Assembly: GCA_022750055.1 (NCBI GenBank)
Contig: JAKIWL010000001.1
Coordinates: 62,001-126,000 of the forward strand
Direction: 5' to 3'
DNA: 64,000 nt
Origin: Thermoplasmata archaeon
Lineage (GTDB): Archaea; Thermoplasmatota; Thermoplasmata; Lutacidiplasmatales; UBA184
In this document: in pieces, positions 42,701 through 50,032 of the stretch
Position numbering within the stretch: position 1 is the first letter of the stretch
How the letters are laid out: every line of letters starts with the position of its first letter
Notes under the pieces: generated by a model
Seen by the model: only the letters and a program-made list of their open reading frames with translations
The model's database searches: none
What the model was told of the DNA's origin: nothing
Made by a program: the position numbers and the translations under genes

Positions 42701-43122
42701 ATCGGCCCCGCGTAGGAGAGCTCGACGTACGGTAGGGAACCATGCCCACCCACGAGATGGACCTCGGCGAGGCCCTCGAGGGGAGCAACGAGGATGCCCT
42801 CAGTCAGGATGGCGAGCCCGACTCGGAGCGAGGCGTCGAGCCGCGACTCGAGGTCCCGTCCTCGGCGGGGGTCGGAAGCGATCCGGCGGGCCATCGTGAC
42901 GGCCACCTCCTCCCGGGGGTAGGTCTCCGCGAGCTCGCGGATCTCCTCCGAGATCCCCGACAGGGGCAGGTGGCCGAGCAGCTTCTCGACCCGCATCGCC
43001 ATGTCCTGGGCTCGGGGGATCTCGACGGTCACCTGAGGGTCGATGCCCGTCGCCCGGGCCTCCTGGGCCCGAACGTACGCGCGATCGACCTCGTCCTCGA
43101 TCGCTCGTTCGTACTCGAGCAC
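39706..43122 (-). CDS. polC: DNA polymerase II (family D) large subunit DP2
   Basis: The 1138-residue catalytic subunit of the archaeal replicative polymerase PolD has LSYAGPIRAAGGTAQALSVLL, GRYQEEIPLYKH, NLPRVPTNGIRGGACLVLAEG, a zinc finger CPACQRSTVWMKCACG, the catalytic NCDGDED near residue 845, and a C-terminal Cys cluster CKKCGTSFRR...C...CGGEL. Length is normal and there is no intein, although DP2 is a frequent intein host. The small subunit DP1 is not in the window. Its stop codon lies inside a tRNA gene. Confidence 0.98.
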   Translation of the reverse strand: MLEYERAIEDEVDRAYVRAQEARATGIDPQVTVEIPRAQDMAMRVEKLLGHLPLSGISEEIRELAETYPREEVAVTMARRIASDPRRGRDLESRLDASLRVGLAILTEGILVAPLEGLAEVHLVGGHGSLPYVELSYAGPIRAAGGTAQALSVLLADIVRRDLGLGAYVPDTAEVGRYQEEIPLYKHLQHLQYAPTAREIEIVVRHVPVCVSGEATEGDAEVSAFRNLPRVPTNGIRGGACLVLAEGLCQKSAKLHKIVEKLGVPGWEFLTELGHANPDDAAESQNPKYLREAVGGRPVLAYPGRAGGFRLVYGRSRTGGLASLSVNPATMVILRRFIAVGTQVKIELPGKAAAISLCDTVDGPIVELNDGTVTAVHERQRAEELVPQVRRIVDLGELLVPFGEFLENNRPLVAGAYSLDWHLAELDEAGASSGLDPVAPTYSEALETARSYGVPLHPRHLLFWHDVTPSEIAALSRHVERHGRWLDGRLTLPWEGGEREVLTRLGFLFGPSGGQIAGERECSEALVGGLGLSVEGSRLVRRVGVDPIGTNPLALVSRLGAVTVKARGPTRIGARVGRPEKARQRSMSPNVHALFPIGESGGARRSIAEAARRNEDLAPTVQLGVRTCPACQRSTVWMKCACGSHTEPTGAVSPEVLPIPSLWTAAIHKLRLRRVPEVKGVKGLTSPGKVPEMLEKGILRASHGVSVYQDGTSRFDLTDLPLTHFRPAEVGLSIERARSLGYVEDWTGRPLEQTDQLVELRPQDLVVSRSCLSYLVRIAQFVDDELTWLYGREPYYRAAREEDLVGHLVVALAPHTSGGVVGRIIGFSDAEACFAHPVFHAAKRRNCDGDEDSVTLLLDALLNFSRSYLPESRGALMDKPLVLTTRLDLTEVDKEAHNLDVAARYPLALYRAAERGRPAKEVEGSIETLGQRVTRPDPMVGLAFTHDTTDLAGGPVRSAYREAGSMSSIVEESLLLTAQIRAVDLADAVTLVLNAHFLPDLMGNLKSFATQKFRCKKCGTSFRRPPIAGRCTEARGGGPTCGGELLPTVFEGAVRKYLGLSQRLAATPGVTPYVRQRIQILESSLETLFPREATPMPLEGYAPRDPDPPTEGTPAEGESEAPSKPTNTERPLPPTAGL

Positions 43123-43403
43123 AGGGTCAGGACGTTCGGCCGGTGGATAAACCTGCGCGAGCGTTGGACCGGTTTTCTACAAGGAGCAAGAGGATCGGCC
43201 GAACCTACCGATCCGGGATCGGGTGTTCGGCCTCGGGGACGGGCCCGACCGACGTGATTCCAAGGCCGGCGGCCCGCCACGTGAATACGCAGGGATCCCG
43301 AGGGATTACGAGGCAACCGTTCGGTCGGCGCACCGGCCGAGGAGTGCCGAGACCCTTCGGTTCGACGATCTCGCCGGTTTCGGGACCCCGAGAACGGCCT
43401 CGG

Positions 43404-44243
43404 TCAGGGGTAGTTGGTCCACAGGGATTCCCGGCGCAGGCGCTTGACCGAGTGGGCCGTCTTGCGTGGCCCATCCACCCGCCGCCATCCCTGGTACAAC
43501 TGGTTCATCAGCTCGCAGTCATATCCCGAGATGGCGACACGACCCCGGCAGAGTCGAAGGGCCCTTGCGAGTTCGGCGTGGTCCTGCTCACTCATCTCGA
43601 ACCGGTAGGAGTTCGGATCGCCCCGAGTGCTCGCGAGGTAGGGCGGGTCGCAATAGAACAGGGTCCCGCTCGAGTCGTACCGACGGATGACCTCGAGCGC
43701 CGGCCGATTCTCGATCTGAACCCGCAACAGGCGTTCCGCGATCTCCGGCAGGGTGTCCACCGATCCGAGCCATCGTGACACGGCCCCGGCCATGCCCGAA
43801 CGGCTCGTGGTGAGGCAGTTCGCCCAGCGACCCTGGGTGGCCGTTTGCGCCAACCCGGTCCGAGCCTGGCGGGCCCGGACGAAGAACCGGCGGGCCCGCT
43901 CCCGCACCGTCAAGGTCCCGACCGGCTGGGAGAGCGCGTTGAGATATTCCGCCCGGGAGAACGGGGTCAATCCGATCGACTCGATCAACCTCTGCCGGTC
44001 CGTCCGGAGGACTCGGAAAAAATTCGCCACTTCGCCATCGAGATCGTTGTAGGTCTCCAAGGGGGAGGAGGGTCGGTTTAGGAGTACCGCGGCGGACCCC
44101 CCGAACGGTTCGACGTAGTGATGGCAAGGGGGCAGTAAGGGCAGCAGCCAGCCCAGATGACTGAACTTGCCCCCGTACCAACCGAAGGCGATCCTCCTCC
44201 GCTCGTTCTGTTTGCCGAGGTCACGGGAGCGGCCCGGGCCCAC
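43404..44243 (-). CDS. D12-class DNA adenine N6-methyltransferase (Dam-like), orphan
   Basis: The 279-residue enzyme has FGWYGGKFSHLGWLLPLLP (motif I-like SAM-binding start), HHYVEPFGGSAAVLLNRP, YNDLDGEVANFFRVLR and the catalytic DPPY (LFYCDPPYLAST), the order expected for D12/alpha-class adenine methylases. No restriction endonuclease or specificity gene is adjacent, so it is probably a solitary methylase. The GTG at 44243 gives a family-like length; an ATG at 44351 would add a Pro/Arg-rich extension. Confidence 0.85.
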   Translation of the reverse strand: MGPGRSRDLGKQNERRRIAFGWYGGKFSHLGWLLPLLPPCHHYVEPFGGSAAVLLNRPSSPLETYNDLDGEVANFFRVLRTDRQRLIESIGLTPFSRAEYLNALSQPVGTLTVRERARRFFVRARQARTGLAQTATQGRWANCLTTSRSGMAGAVSRWLGSVDTLPEIAERLLRVQIENRPALEVIRRYDSSGTLFYCDPPYLASTRGDPNSYRFEMSEQDHAELARALRLCRGRVAISGYDCELMNQLYQGWRRVDGPRKTAHSVKRLRRESLWTNYP

Positions 44244-44646
44244 GGGCCCTGGGGACCTCCGCGTCGCGGGCCTCGCCTGGGTAGAAGGGTTGCGAGCGAT
44301 TCGGCGGGATCGCGAATGCGTTCGGTCGGAATGGCGATGCGGCGGTTTCATGCGAAGGCACCGGCGTAGGTCGAGCCGGATCGACGGGACATTGGATGCG
44401 GAACGAACGGGGGCTTAACTCGCCTGTGCGCGCAGGAAAACGCGACCAGGCGGGGGTCGACGCAACCCCTGCCACGTCGATCCGGTCCTAGTTGGGCCGG
44501 CGGGCACTATCCGGCTGGGTCGAGGAGAAAACAAACCTTCAAGTACGATCTGAACCCCCGTAATCCATGTCCTCAGGGCCCGCCTCGGCCCCTCCGTTTG
44601 GTGGGGGTGGCGAGTGCGGAACGATTAGGAAGGAAGTGAAACACCG
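44244..44646. other. Intergenic stretch upstream of a membrane-protein gene
   Basis: I see no convincing gene here beyond the possible N-terminal extension of the methylase (44244-44351). A TTCAAGTACG element (44538-44547) looks like a TATA box for the plus-strand gene and would give it a leader of about 75 bases, with a Shine-Dalgarno-like AGGAAGTGA before its ATG. Confidence 0.4.
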
Positions 44647-45042
44647 ATGACGGGTTTGTCGGAGCGGAACATCGCCTATGGATTCGGATTGCTCGGCGGG
44701 CTCCTCATCGCCCTGGGGGCGCTGGCGGCCTTCGCCATCGGAGCGGTGGACCTGGTCTTCGGCCACCCCTTCGGAGCACTCTCCCTGGCGAGCGAGGCCG
44801 TGGTCCTGTTCGTGGTCGGCGTCCTCGCCGGTTTCTTTTCGTACTTGGGAAAACACGGCTGGAAGGACCGCCCATTCGCGTGCGGGGTCATGCTCGTAGT
44901 CCTCTCGCTGTTGGGATGGGGCTTCCTCGGGTTCGGGACGAATCTGTTCTCCGTCGTGGGGGGGATCTTCGTCTTCCTCGCCGGCGTCCTCTTCCTGTTG
45001 GCCCCGGCGAGACGGGCCGCTGCCGCGGTCGCCACGGCGTAG
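44647..45042 (+). CDS. Small four-helix membrane protein
   Basis: The 131-residue protein has four hydrophobic helices at about residues 10-33, 45-66, 77-97 and 102-120 (FGLLGGLLIALGALAAFAIG starts the first) with a short charged loop HGWKDRPF between helices 2 and 3. An AGGAAGTGA Shine-Dalgarno sequence lies about 9 bases upstream of the ATG, unlike the leaderless genes around it. No family is recognised. Confidence 0.65.
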   Translation: MTGLSERNIAYGFGLLGGLLIALGALAAFAIGAVDLVFGHPFGALSLASEAVVLFVVGVLAGFFSYLGKHGWKDRPFACGVMLVVLSLLGWGFLGFGTNLFSVVGGIFVFLAGVLFLLAPARRAAAAVATA

Positions 45043-45183
45043 CGACCCTCGACGGGGTACCAAACCCGCGCCATACCGGATTCAGGAACGCGGGCCACTC
45101 GCCCATCGTTCCGGCACCCCCCCTTCCCGATGCCTCTCGGAGCCGGTCGCAGCCTCGCCCGGCTCGGCTGAGGTCGGCTACGA

Positions 45184-45546
45184 TCACCGACCCTTGGACT
45201 TCGCTGCCTTCTTCGGGACGGTCCGGGCGTAGGCGAGCGACCGCACGAGCCACGAGTTCAGCCGGCGTTCGTCAGTGAGGAGCTTGGATGGAAGGGTCAC
45301 ATACTCCTTCATCGCTCGACCCGGCATCGGTTCGAAGACCGATGCCTTCTCGCTCTCGATCATCTCCCTGCGGTCCGGTTCCGAGAGACGAAGGAAGAGG
45401 CGCTCCCCAAACACCCCGTAGAACATATTCCCGCTCACGAACGCGCTCGGTTGGCCGAACACCTTCTTCACTTCGATGTCCTTGCCGACGGGGACGGTTT
45501 TCTGAAAACGGATTACTAGCTCGGCGGACGGGGTGGGGACCTTCAT
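45184..45546 (-). CDS. TfoX N-terminal domain protein
   Basis: The 120-residue protein matches the TfoX_N fold: VKKVFGQPSAFVSGNMFYGVFGERLFLRLSE with the conserved F-G-x-x-x-F..NM..GV core, followed by FEPMPGRAMKEYVTLP and a basic C-terminus (KKAAKSKGR). Bacterial TfoX is a competence regulator, but stand-alone TfoX_N proteins have no settled role. ATG at 45546 is the family-consistent start. Confidence 0.8.
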   Translation of the reverse strand: MKVPTPSAELVIRFQKTVPVGKDIEVKKVFGQPSAFVSGNMFYGVFGERLFLRLSEPDRREMIESEKASVFEPMPGRAMKEYVTLPSKLLTDERRLNSWLVRSLAYARTVPKKAAKSKGR

Positions 45547-45766
45547 GCCGGACGATCGAAAGAGAGCCGTGGTCAAGAGGGTTCGGTCCGAGCCGGGTCC
45601 CAGTGGATGGGCCGCCTTGGGGCTAGCCCGGCCGGTCGGTGCCGACCGCAGGTTCCCGATCGTCCGTCCCAGGCAGGACCACCGCGGCTGGATCGAGCTC
45701 GACCCAGACATCATGCGCGATCGAGGAGGATATTCCTCAACGCCGCGAAAGACGGCACCGCTGTAA
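45545..45766 (+). CDS. Possible small hypothetical protein between tfoX-like gene and ftsZ
   Basis: A 73-residue frame starting MPDDRKRAVVKRVRSEPG and containing HRGWIELDPDIMRDRGGY lies in the 300-base gap. A GGATTACTAG element at 45507-45516 is about 30 nt upstream of the ATG. Against it, the start overlaps the divergent TfoX-like start by two bases and no family is recognised. It may also be a chance frame in GC-rich DNA. Confidence 0.3.
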   Translation: MPDDRKRAVVKRVRSEPGPSGWAALGLARPVGADRRFPIVRPRQDHRGWIELDPDIMRDRGGYSSTPRKTAPL

Positions 45767-45775
45767 CGGAATATT

Positions 45776-45786
45776 CAAATATAAAA
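45776..45786 (+). promoter_or_regulatory. TATA box of ftsZ
   Basis: AAATATAAAAA-type sequence at 45777-45786 is the most A/T-rich element in the region and lies about 70 bases before the ftsZ ATG, giving a leader of roughly 45 bases. Confidence 0.6.
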
Positions 45787-45798
45787 ACCCGAAATCCT

Positions 45799-45827
45799 GT
45801 CAGTAGAGCGTATGACGCTCGTCTGAC
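45799..45827 (+). promoter_or_regulatory. Dyad at the ftsZ transcription start
   Basis: GTCAG (45799-45803) pairs with CTGAC (45823-45827), and inside it GAGCG (45806-45810) pairs with CGCTC (45816-45820) around a TATGA loop, with a symmetric two-base gap on each side. It sits 13-40 bases after the TATA box, overlapping the expected start site, so it could be an operator or a 5' hairpin on the ftsZ mRNA. Confidence 0.4.
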
Positions 45828-45849
45828 AAACAGGTCGGGGAACGAAGCA

Positions 45850-46983
45850 ATGAAGTCCATCATTCAGGAAGCGATCGCGAAGCACAAGGAGAACGAGGCG
45901 CTGACGGAGGAGAAGAAGCCGGCGACCGCTCCGTACAGCAGTGTCGACGACGCGGAACTCGCGAAGTTGGCGGAGACGCTCAAGGTCAACATCCGGATCG
46001 TCGGGTGCGGCGGCGGCGGGTCGAACACGATCAACCGCTGCGTGGAGGAAGGGATCCAGGGCGCCGAGATGTGCGCGATCAACACCGATGCGAAACATCT
46101 GCTCACGGTGCACGCGCCCCGGAAGATCCTGATCGGTCGCCGTGCTACCAAGGGGTTGGGGGCCGGGGCGCGCCCCGAGATCGGCGAGGAGGCCGCCCGG
46201 GAGAACGAGGAGGAACTGCGTGCCTTCATGAACGGCGCCCATATCGTATTCGTGACCGCCGGGATGGGCGGAGGAACCGGGACCGGTTCGGCCCACCTCG
46301 TGGCCCGTCTAGCGAAGGAAGCCGGCGCGCTCACGATGGGCGTCGTTACCCTGCCCTTCTCTGGAGAGGGGGCGGCCCGCATGGAGCAGGCTCGAGACGG
46401 ACTCGAGCGGCTGCGTCGGGTCTGCGATACGACGATCGTGATCCAGAACGACAAGCTCCTCGAGCTCGTCCCAAGGATGCCGCTCGACGCCGCGTTCAAG
46501 CTCGCGGACGCGGTGCTCATGACGGGGATCAAGGGGATCACCGAGATCGTGACGCGCCCGGGCCTCGTGAACCTGGATTACGCCGACATCATGACCGTCA
46601 TGAAGGACGGAGGCGTCGCGCTCATCGGACTGGGCGAAAGCGAGAGCGCGACCGACCGAGTGACCGAAGCCGTCACCGAGGCCCTCACCTCGCCGCTGCT
46701 CGGCAACGTGGAACTCAAGGACGCCACCGGGGCCCTGGTCCGGGTGATCGGAGGACCGACCATGACCGTCTCGGAGGCCGAGAAGGCCGCCGCCCTGGTC
46801 GGGGGCAAGATCTCCAAGCGGGCCCGGATCATCTGGGGATGCTCCGTCGAGAATAGCCGCGAGATGGAGAACACCATCAAGGTGCTCCTCATCATTACGG
46901 GCGTCCGGGCCACGAGCCTTCTGGGACAGAAGGGAGGCTACGCGGCCGGTGAGTCCGAGGAAGTCATCGACCTCGTCCGTTGA
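45850..46983 (+). CDS. ftsZ: Cell division GTPase FtsZ
   Basis: The 377-residue tubulin-family GTPase forms the division ring. It has IRIVGCGGGGSNTINR, the tubulin signature GMGGGTGTGS at residues 138-147, and the T7 synergy loop NLDYADIMTVM. The first 40 residues are a charged extension (EAIAKHKENEALTEEKKPA) typical of archaeal FtsZ. There is no C-terminal SepF-binding tail that I can recognise. The ATG at 45850 is preferred; the open frame continues upstream as a shadow. A Pop5-like gene starts inside its last codons. Confidence 0.97.
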   Translation: MKSIIQEAIAKHKENEALTEEKKPATAPYSSVDDAELAKLAETLKVNIRIVGCGGGGSNTINRCVEEGIQGAEMCAINTDAKHLLTVHAPRKILIGRRATKGLGAGARPEIGEEAARENEEELRAFMNGAHIVFVTAGMGGGTGTGSAHLVARLAKEAGALTMGVVTLPFSGEGAARMEQARDGLERLRRVCDTTIVIQNDKLLELVPRMPLDAAFKLADAVLMTGIKGITEIVTRPGLVNLDYADIMTVMKDGGVALIGLGESESATDRVTEAVTEALTSPLLGNVELKDATGALVRVIGGPTMTVSEAEKAAALVGGKISKRARIIWGCSVENSREMENTIKVLLIITGVRATSLLGQKGGYAAGESEEVIDLVR

Positions 46984-47308
46984 ACCGGTTTCGCGCCCCC
47001 GCTACCTCGGCATAGAGGTAGTGGGGGAGCCGTTCGTTCCCCGGCCGTGGCTCGAGGAGGTCTTGTTGCGGACGCTGCCGGCGGACCTCAGGGCGGGCAC
47101 CCCGGGCACCCGGAGGCTACGGATCGTCCGCGTCGAACGGTCGAAGGCCCTCGTCGAGGTGGGACATCGGTGGTCGGGGGAGGCACGAAAAGCGTGGAAC
47201 GGCTCGGTGCCGGGGCCCTCCGGGCGTTCGGTCTCCCTCGTCACCCGCCGGACCTGGGGCACCCTGCGCGGCGGGAAGATCTGGCTCAGGCGTCCCGCCG
47301 GGCCCTGA
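46949..47308 (+). CDS. rnp2: RNase P protein component 2 (Pop5-like)
   Basis: The 119-residue basic protein has RPRYLGIEVVGEPFVPRPWLEEVLLRTLP, RRLRIVRVERSKALVEVGHRW and VSLVTRRTWGTLRGGK, matching the Pop5 pattern (RYL at the start, an RNA-binding beta sheet, and the SGTLRGAK-type ending). Pop5 pairs with Rpp30 in the archaeal RNase P holoenzyme that trims tRNA 5' ends. The GTG start overlaps ftsZ by 35 bases; no later start codon is in frame before the conserved domain. Divergence from the family consensus lowers confidence. Confidence 0.62.
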   Translation: MSPRKSSTSSVEPVSRPRYLGIEVVGEPFVPRPWLEEVLLRTLPADLRAGTPGTRRLRIVRVERSKALVEVGHRWSGEARKAWNGSVPGPSGRSVSLVTRRTWGTLRGGKIWLRRPAGP

Positions 47309-47456
47309 CGGGAGATCTTCGGGCGGGGGTCTCCTTCTACGGACCGACGCGAGTCCCGACCACGATGTGACGCACCCCGGCCGGACCCTCTCGGAGTCGG
47401 AGCTGCGCGACCGTTCGCGCGTAACCGCTACAAGCCGAGGGAGTCTCCCCAGTCCC

Positions 47457-47918
47457 GTGCCGCTGAGCGCTCGCGAGCTCTCGATCGGGTTGGTCTTGAT
47501 CGTCGTCGGGCTCGTTACCGATATCGCTGCGGGCTATGCCCTCCCGACCCCTCCGACCTGCAACACCCTCCGGTGCAACATCGCGGCCGGCGTCGGGTTG
47601 ATCGCCCTCCTCCTCTTGATCGTGGGGATCGGACTGCAGATCCGGGCCTTCTCTCGAGCCCGGCCGCAGGCGAGCCTCCCGAACGGGTTCCAGTCAGGAG
47701 CCACTCCCCCACCCACCTCACCGTGGACCGTTCCCCAGGCTGTCGCGATCCCGTCGGCTTCCGTCGCCCCGGGAACATCCTACACCGGCGCAACTGCCCC
47801 CCCACCTTCTTCGTCTTCGAGCCCCACCGTCCAATGCGGCCGGTGTGGGCGGACCTACGGGGTCGGCCAGTTCGCCTACTGTCCGGCCTGCGGGAATCCT
47901 CTACCGTTCGCGCCGTAG
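47457..47918 (+). CDS. Two-helix membrane protein with C-terminal zinc ribbon
   Basis: The 153-residue protein has two membrane helices (about residues 8-27 and 41-62; LSIGLVLIVVGLVTDIAAGY is the first), a Pro/Ser/Thr-rich linker, and a zinc ribbon CGRCGRTYGVGQFAYCPACG at the C-terminus. The architecture recalls the protein at 29366-30235, so this genome seems to use membrane-anchored zinc ribbons repeatedly. The GTG at 47457 is chosen because the folded region begins there; the frame extends to 47367. Confidence 0.6.
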   Translation: MPLSARELSIGLVLIVVGLVTDIAAGYALPTPPTCNTLRCNIAAGVGLIALLLLIVGIGLQIRAFSRARPQASLPNGFQSGATPPPTSPWTVPQAVAIPSASVAPGTSYTGATAPPPSSSSSPTVQCGRCGRTYGVGQFAYCPACGNPLPFAP

Positions 47919-48013
47919 CCCTGGGCGGGGGCGCGCCGCTGACCGCCTCCGACCAACCGCAGGCTTCGACACGCTTATTTCTCGTCTCCGTTCCCTGTAC
48001 AGGGTAACGGATA

Positions 48014-49579
48014 GTGGGAATCCCGACCGACCCCTATACGGCCGTCCGCCGGGCACTGCTCTCCGTATCGGACCCGACGGGCCTGGCCGGATTGGCCAAG
48101 GAGCTCGTGCGCCTCGAGACCGAACTGATCGCCACGGAAGGAACCCGCACGAAGCTGCTCGCGGAGGGGATCGAAGCGCGGGCAGCCGAGGACCTGACCG
48201 GGGTGGGAGCGTGGTTCGGCGGGCGGATCAAGACCCTGCATCCGGGGCTGCTCGGAGGGATCCTGGCCCCTCGGACGCGAGAGGGACTTTCGGAGCTCGA
48301 CCAGCGTCACCTCCTCCCGATCGACCTCGTGGTCTGCAACCTCTACCCGTTCGCCGCGCACGTTCAGCGGACCTCGAACGCAAGCGACCGTGAGGAGTTC
48401 ATCGACGTAGGCGGGGTCACCCTGCTCCGTGCGGCCGCGAAAAATCACGCCTACGTTGCGGTGGCCTCTGACCCCACCGATTATCCGGGGATCGAGCGGG
48501 AGCTGCGCCTCCACCAGGGTCTCTCCGGCTCGACCCGACTCGCGCTCGCTCGGCGAGCCTTTTCTCGGACCGCGGAGTACGACCACACGATCGCCGAGGC
48601 CTTATCGGGGGAGGGCGAGCACCCCCCGGAATTTCCCGCCCGATTGGAGTTCACGCGGGAAGCGTGGCCCCTTCGGTACGGGGAGAACCCGCACCAATCG
48701 GCCGCGATCTACCGTCTCACCGGCTCCCGGGCCTCGCGCCTCCCGGCTCCCGACACCCGACCTCGCAAGGGCGAGGCCCTCTCCTACACCAACCTCCTCG
48801 ACCTCGAGACGGCCCGAGCCATCGTCTCCGAGTTCCCGACCCCCACGGCGGCGGTCGTCAAGCATGCGACCCCGTGCGGCGTTGCGTCGGGCGCGACCAG
48901 CTCCGAGGCGATCGCACGGGCCATCGCAACCGATCCGGTGGCGCGCTATGGCTGCGTGATCGCGGTCAATCACCCCATCGCCGGATCCGACCCCGAGGCG
49001 CTGAAAGGGGTCTTTGTGGACCTGATCGGCGCCCCCTCGTTCGACGCCGAGAGCCTCGCGCTCCTCGAGCGCCGCCCGAAGCTCAAGGTGGTGGAGCTCG
49101 GGATACGGGACCTCGGCGTGCCGTTCTGGGAGGCCCGGACGGCGCTCGGCCGCCTGCTGGTCCAGGAGGGAGACCGACGCCAACTCCTGCCGACCGAATT
49201 CCGGCCGGTGACCGGGACCCTCGCGACCCCCCACGAGGCGTCGGCCCTCGATTTCGCCTGGCGGGTCGTCCGACACGCCCGCTCGAACGCGATCGTCCTC
49301 GCCCAGGGCTCGAAGACCGTCGGGATCGGCTCGGGCCAACCGACCCGGGTCAAGGCGGTCGAGCTCGCGTGCGAGGTCGCCGGAGAGCGGGCGCGCGGCG
49401 CGGTCCTCGCTTCGGATGCCTTCTTCCCGTTCGCCGACGGGATCGAGCGGGCCGGCGCGGCGGGGGTCAAGGCGATCATTCAGCCGGGCGGGAGCCTCCG
49501 GGACCCCGAGGTCATCGCGGCGGCGGAACGCTACGGGATGGCGATGTACTTCACCGGGTGGCGGGTGTTCCGGCACTGA
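48014..49579 (+). CDS. purH: Bifunctional AICAR transformylase/IMP cyclohydrolase
   Basis: The 521-residue enzyme performs the last two steps of IMP synthesis. The cyclohydrolase domain (residues 1-195) has ALLSVSDPTGLAGLAKELV, GGRIKTLHPGLLGGIL (catalytic Lys), NLYPF and EEFIDVGGVTLLRAAAKNH with the key Asp and Lys. The transformylase domain has LRYGENPHQ, SYTNLLDLETA, VVKHATPCGVASG (Lys-His catalytic pair) and AFFPFADGIE. All landmark residues are present, so it should be active. GTG start; a TATA-like CTTATTT at 47974-47980 lies about 35 bases upstream. PurP at 34009 duplicates the transformylase function. Confidence 0.96.
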   Translation: MGIPTDPYTAVRRALLSVSDPTGLAGLAKELVRLETELIATEGTRTKLLAEGIEARAAEDLTGVGAWFGGRIKTLHPGLLGGILAPRTREGLSELDQRHLLPIDLVVCNLYPFAAHVQRTSNASDREEFIDVGGVTLLRAAAKNHAYVAVASDPTDYPGIERELRLHQGLSGSTRLALARRAFSRTAEYDHTIAEALSGEGEHPPEFPARLEFTREAWPLRYGENPHQSAAIYRLTGSRASRLPAPDTRPRKGEALSYTNLLDLETARAIVSEFPTPTAAVVKHATPCGVASGATSSEAIARAIATDPVARYGCVIAVNHPIAGSDPEALKGVFVDLIGAPSFDAESLALLERRPKLKVVELGIRDLGVPFWEARTALGRLLVQEGDRRQLLPTEFRPVTGTLATPHEASALDFAWRVVRHARSNAIVLAQGSKTVGIGSGQPTRVKAVELACEVAGERARGAVLASDAFFPFADGIERAGAAGVKAIIQPGGSLRDPEVIAAAERYGMAMYFTGWRVFRH

Positions 49580-49625
49580 GCCACCCGAGGCCGAACGACC
49601 TCGGGGCCGCTGGGCGCGTTCGCCC

Positions 49626-49967
49626 TCAGGCGAAGGAGAAATGACGCTTGAGGATCGAGCGGAACTCAGTCGGGCCGACCGGTCCGACCTCGCGACCCTT
49701 CTCGCGCCCATGGTCGAGGAAGAGGTACGTCGGGATCGAGTGGATGCCGAAGGAGCGGGTGACGCGGTCGGAATCGTCGACGTTGATCTTCGTGAACTTG
49801 ATCTTACCCGTCAGGGATTCCGAGAGCTCGACGAGGACCGGCTCGACCGTCTTGCAGGGAGCACACCAGTCCGCGTAGAAGTCCACCACGACCGGGAGGG
49901 CCGACCGGATCACCTCGTGCTCGAACGTTTCGTCGGTGACCAAGATCAACCCCGTGAGGTCCCCCAA
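49626..49967 (-). CDS. Thioredoxin
   Basis: The 113-residue protein has VVVDFYADWCAPCKTVEPVL with the redox motif WCAPC (Cys35, Cys38), the buried Asp, KINVDDSDRVTRSFGIHSIPT with the cis-Pro, and a final helix. CAPC instead of the classical CGPC may alter redox potential. It is divergent from mutY and is the only classical thioredoxin in the window. Confidence 0.93.
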   Translation of the reverse strand: MGDLTGLILVTDETFEHEVIRSALPVVVDFYADWCAPCKTVEPVLVELSESLTGKIKFTKINVDDSDRVTRSFGIHSIPTYLFLDHGREKGREVGPVGPTEFRSILKRHFSFA

Positions 49968-50002
49968 CGCTAGCTCCTGAGGGCGTTCACACCCCTGGGG
50001 GG

Positions 50003-50009
50003 TTTAATT
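50003..50009 (+). promoter_or_regulatory. TATA box of mutY
   Basis: TTTAATT lies 27 nt upstream of the mutY ATG at 50033, which supports a leaderless transcript and this start. Confidence 0.5.
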
Positions 50010-50032
50010 GCTTCGGCGAATCGGCAGCGTCG

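Noticed and set aside
7998-43122. Inteins in atpA, nrdJ, radA or DP2
   Set aside because: All four are frequent intein hosts, but each protein is of normal length and its motifs are uninterrupted.
43123-43403. Possible gene between DP2 and the adenine methylase
   Set aside because: Frames in these 281 bases have no recognisable protein; CCGATC-CGG-GATCGG near 43208 is a short dyad only, not enough to call a feature.
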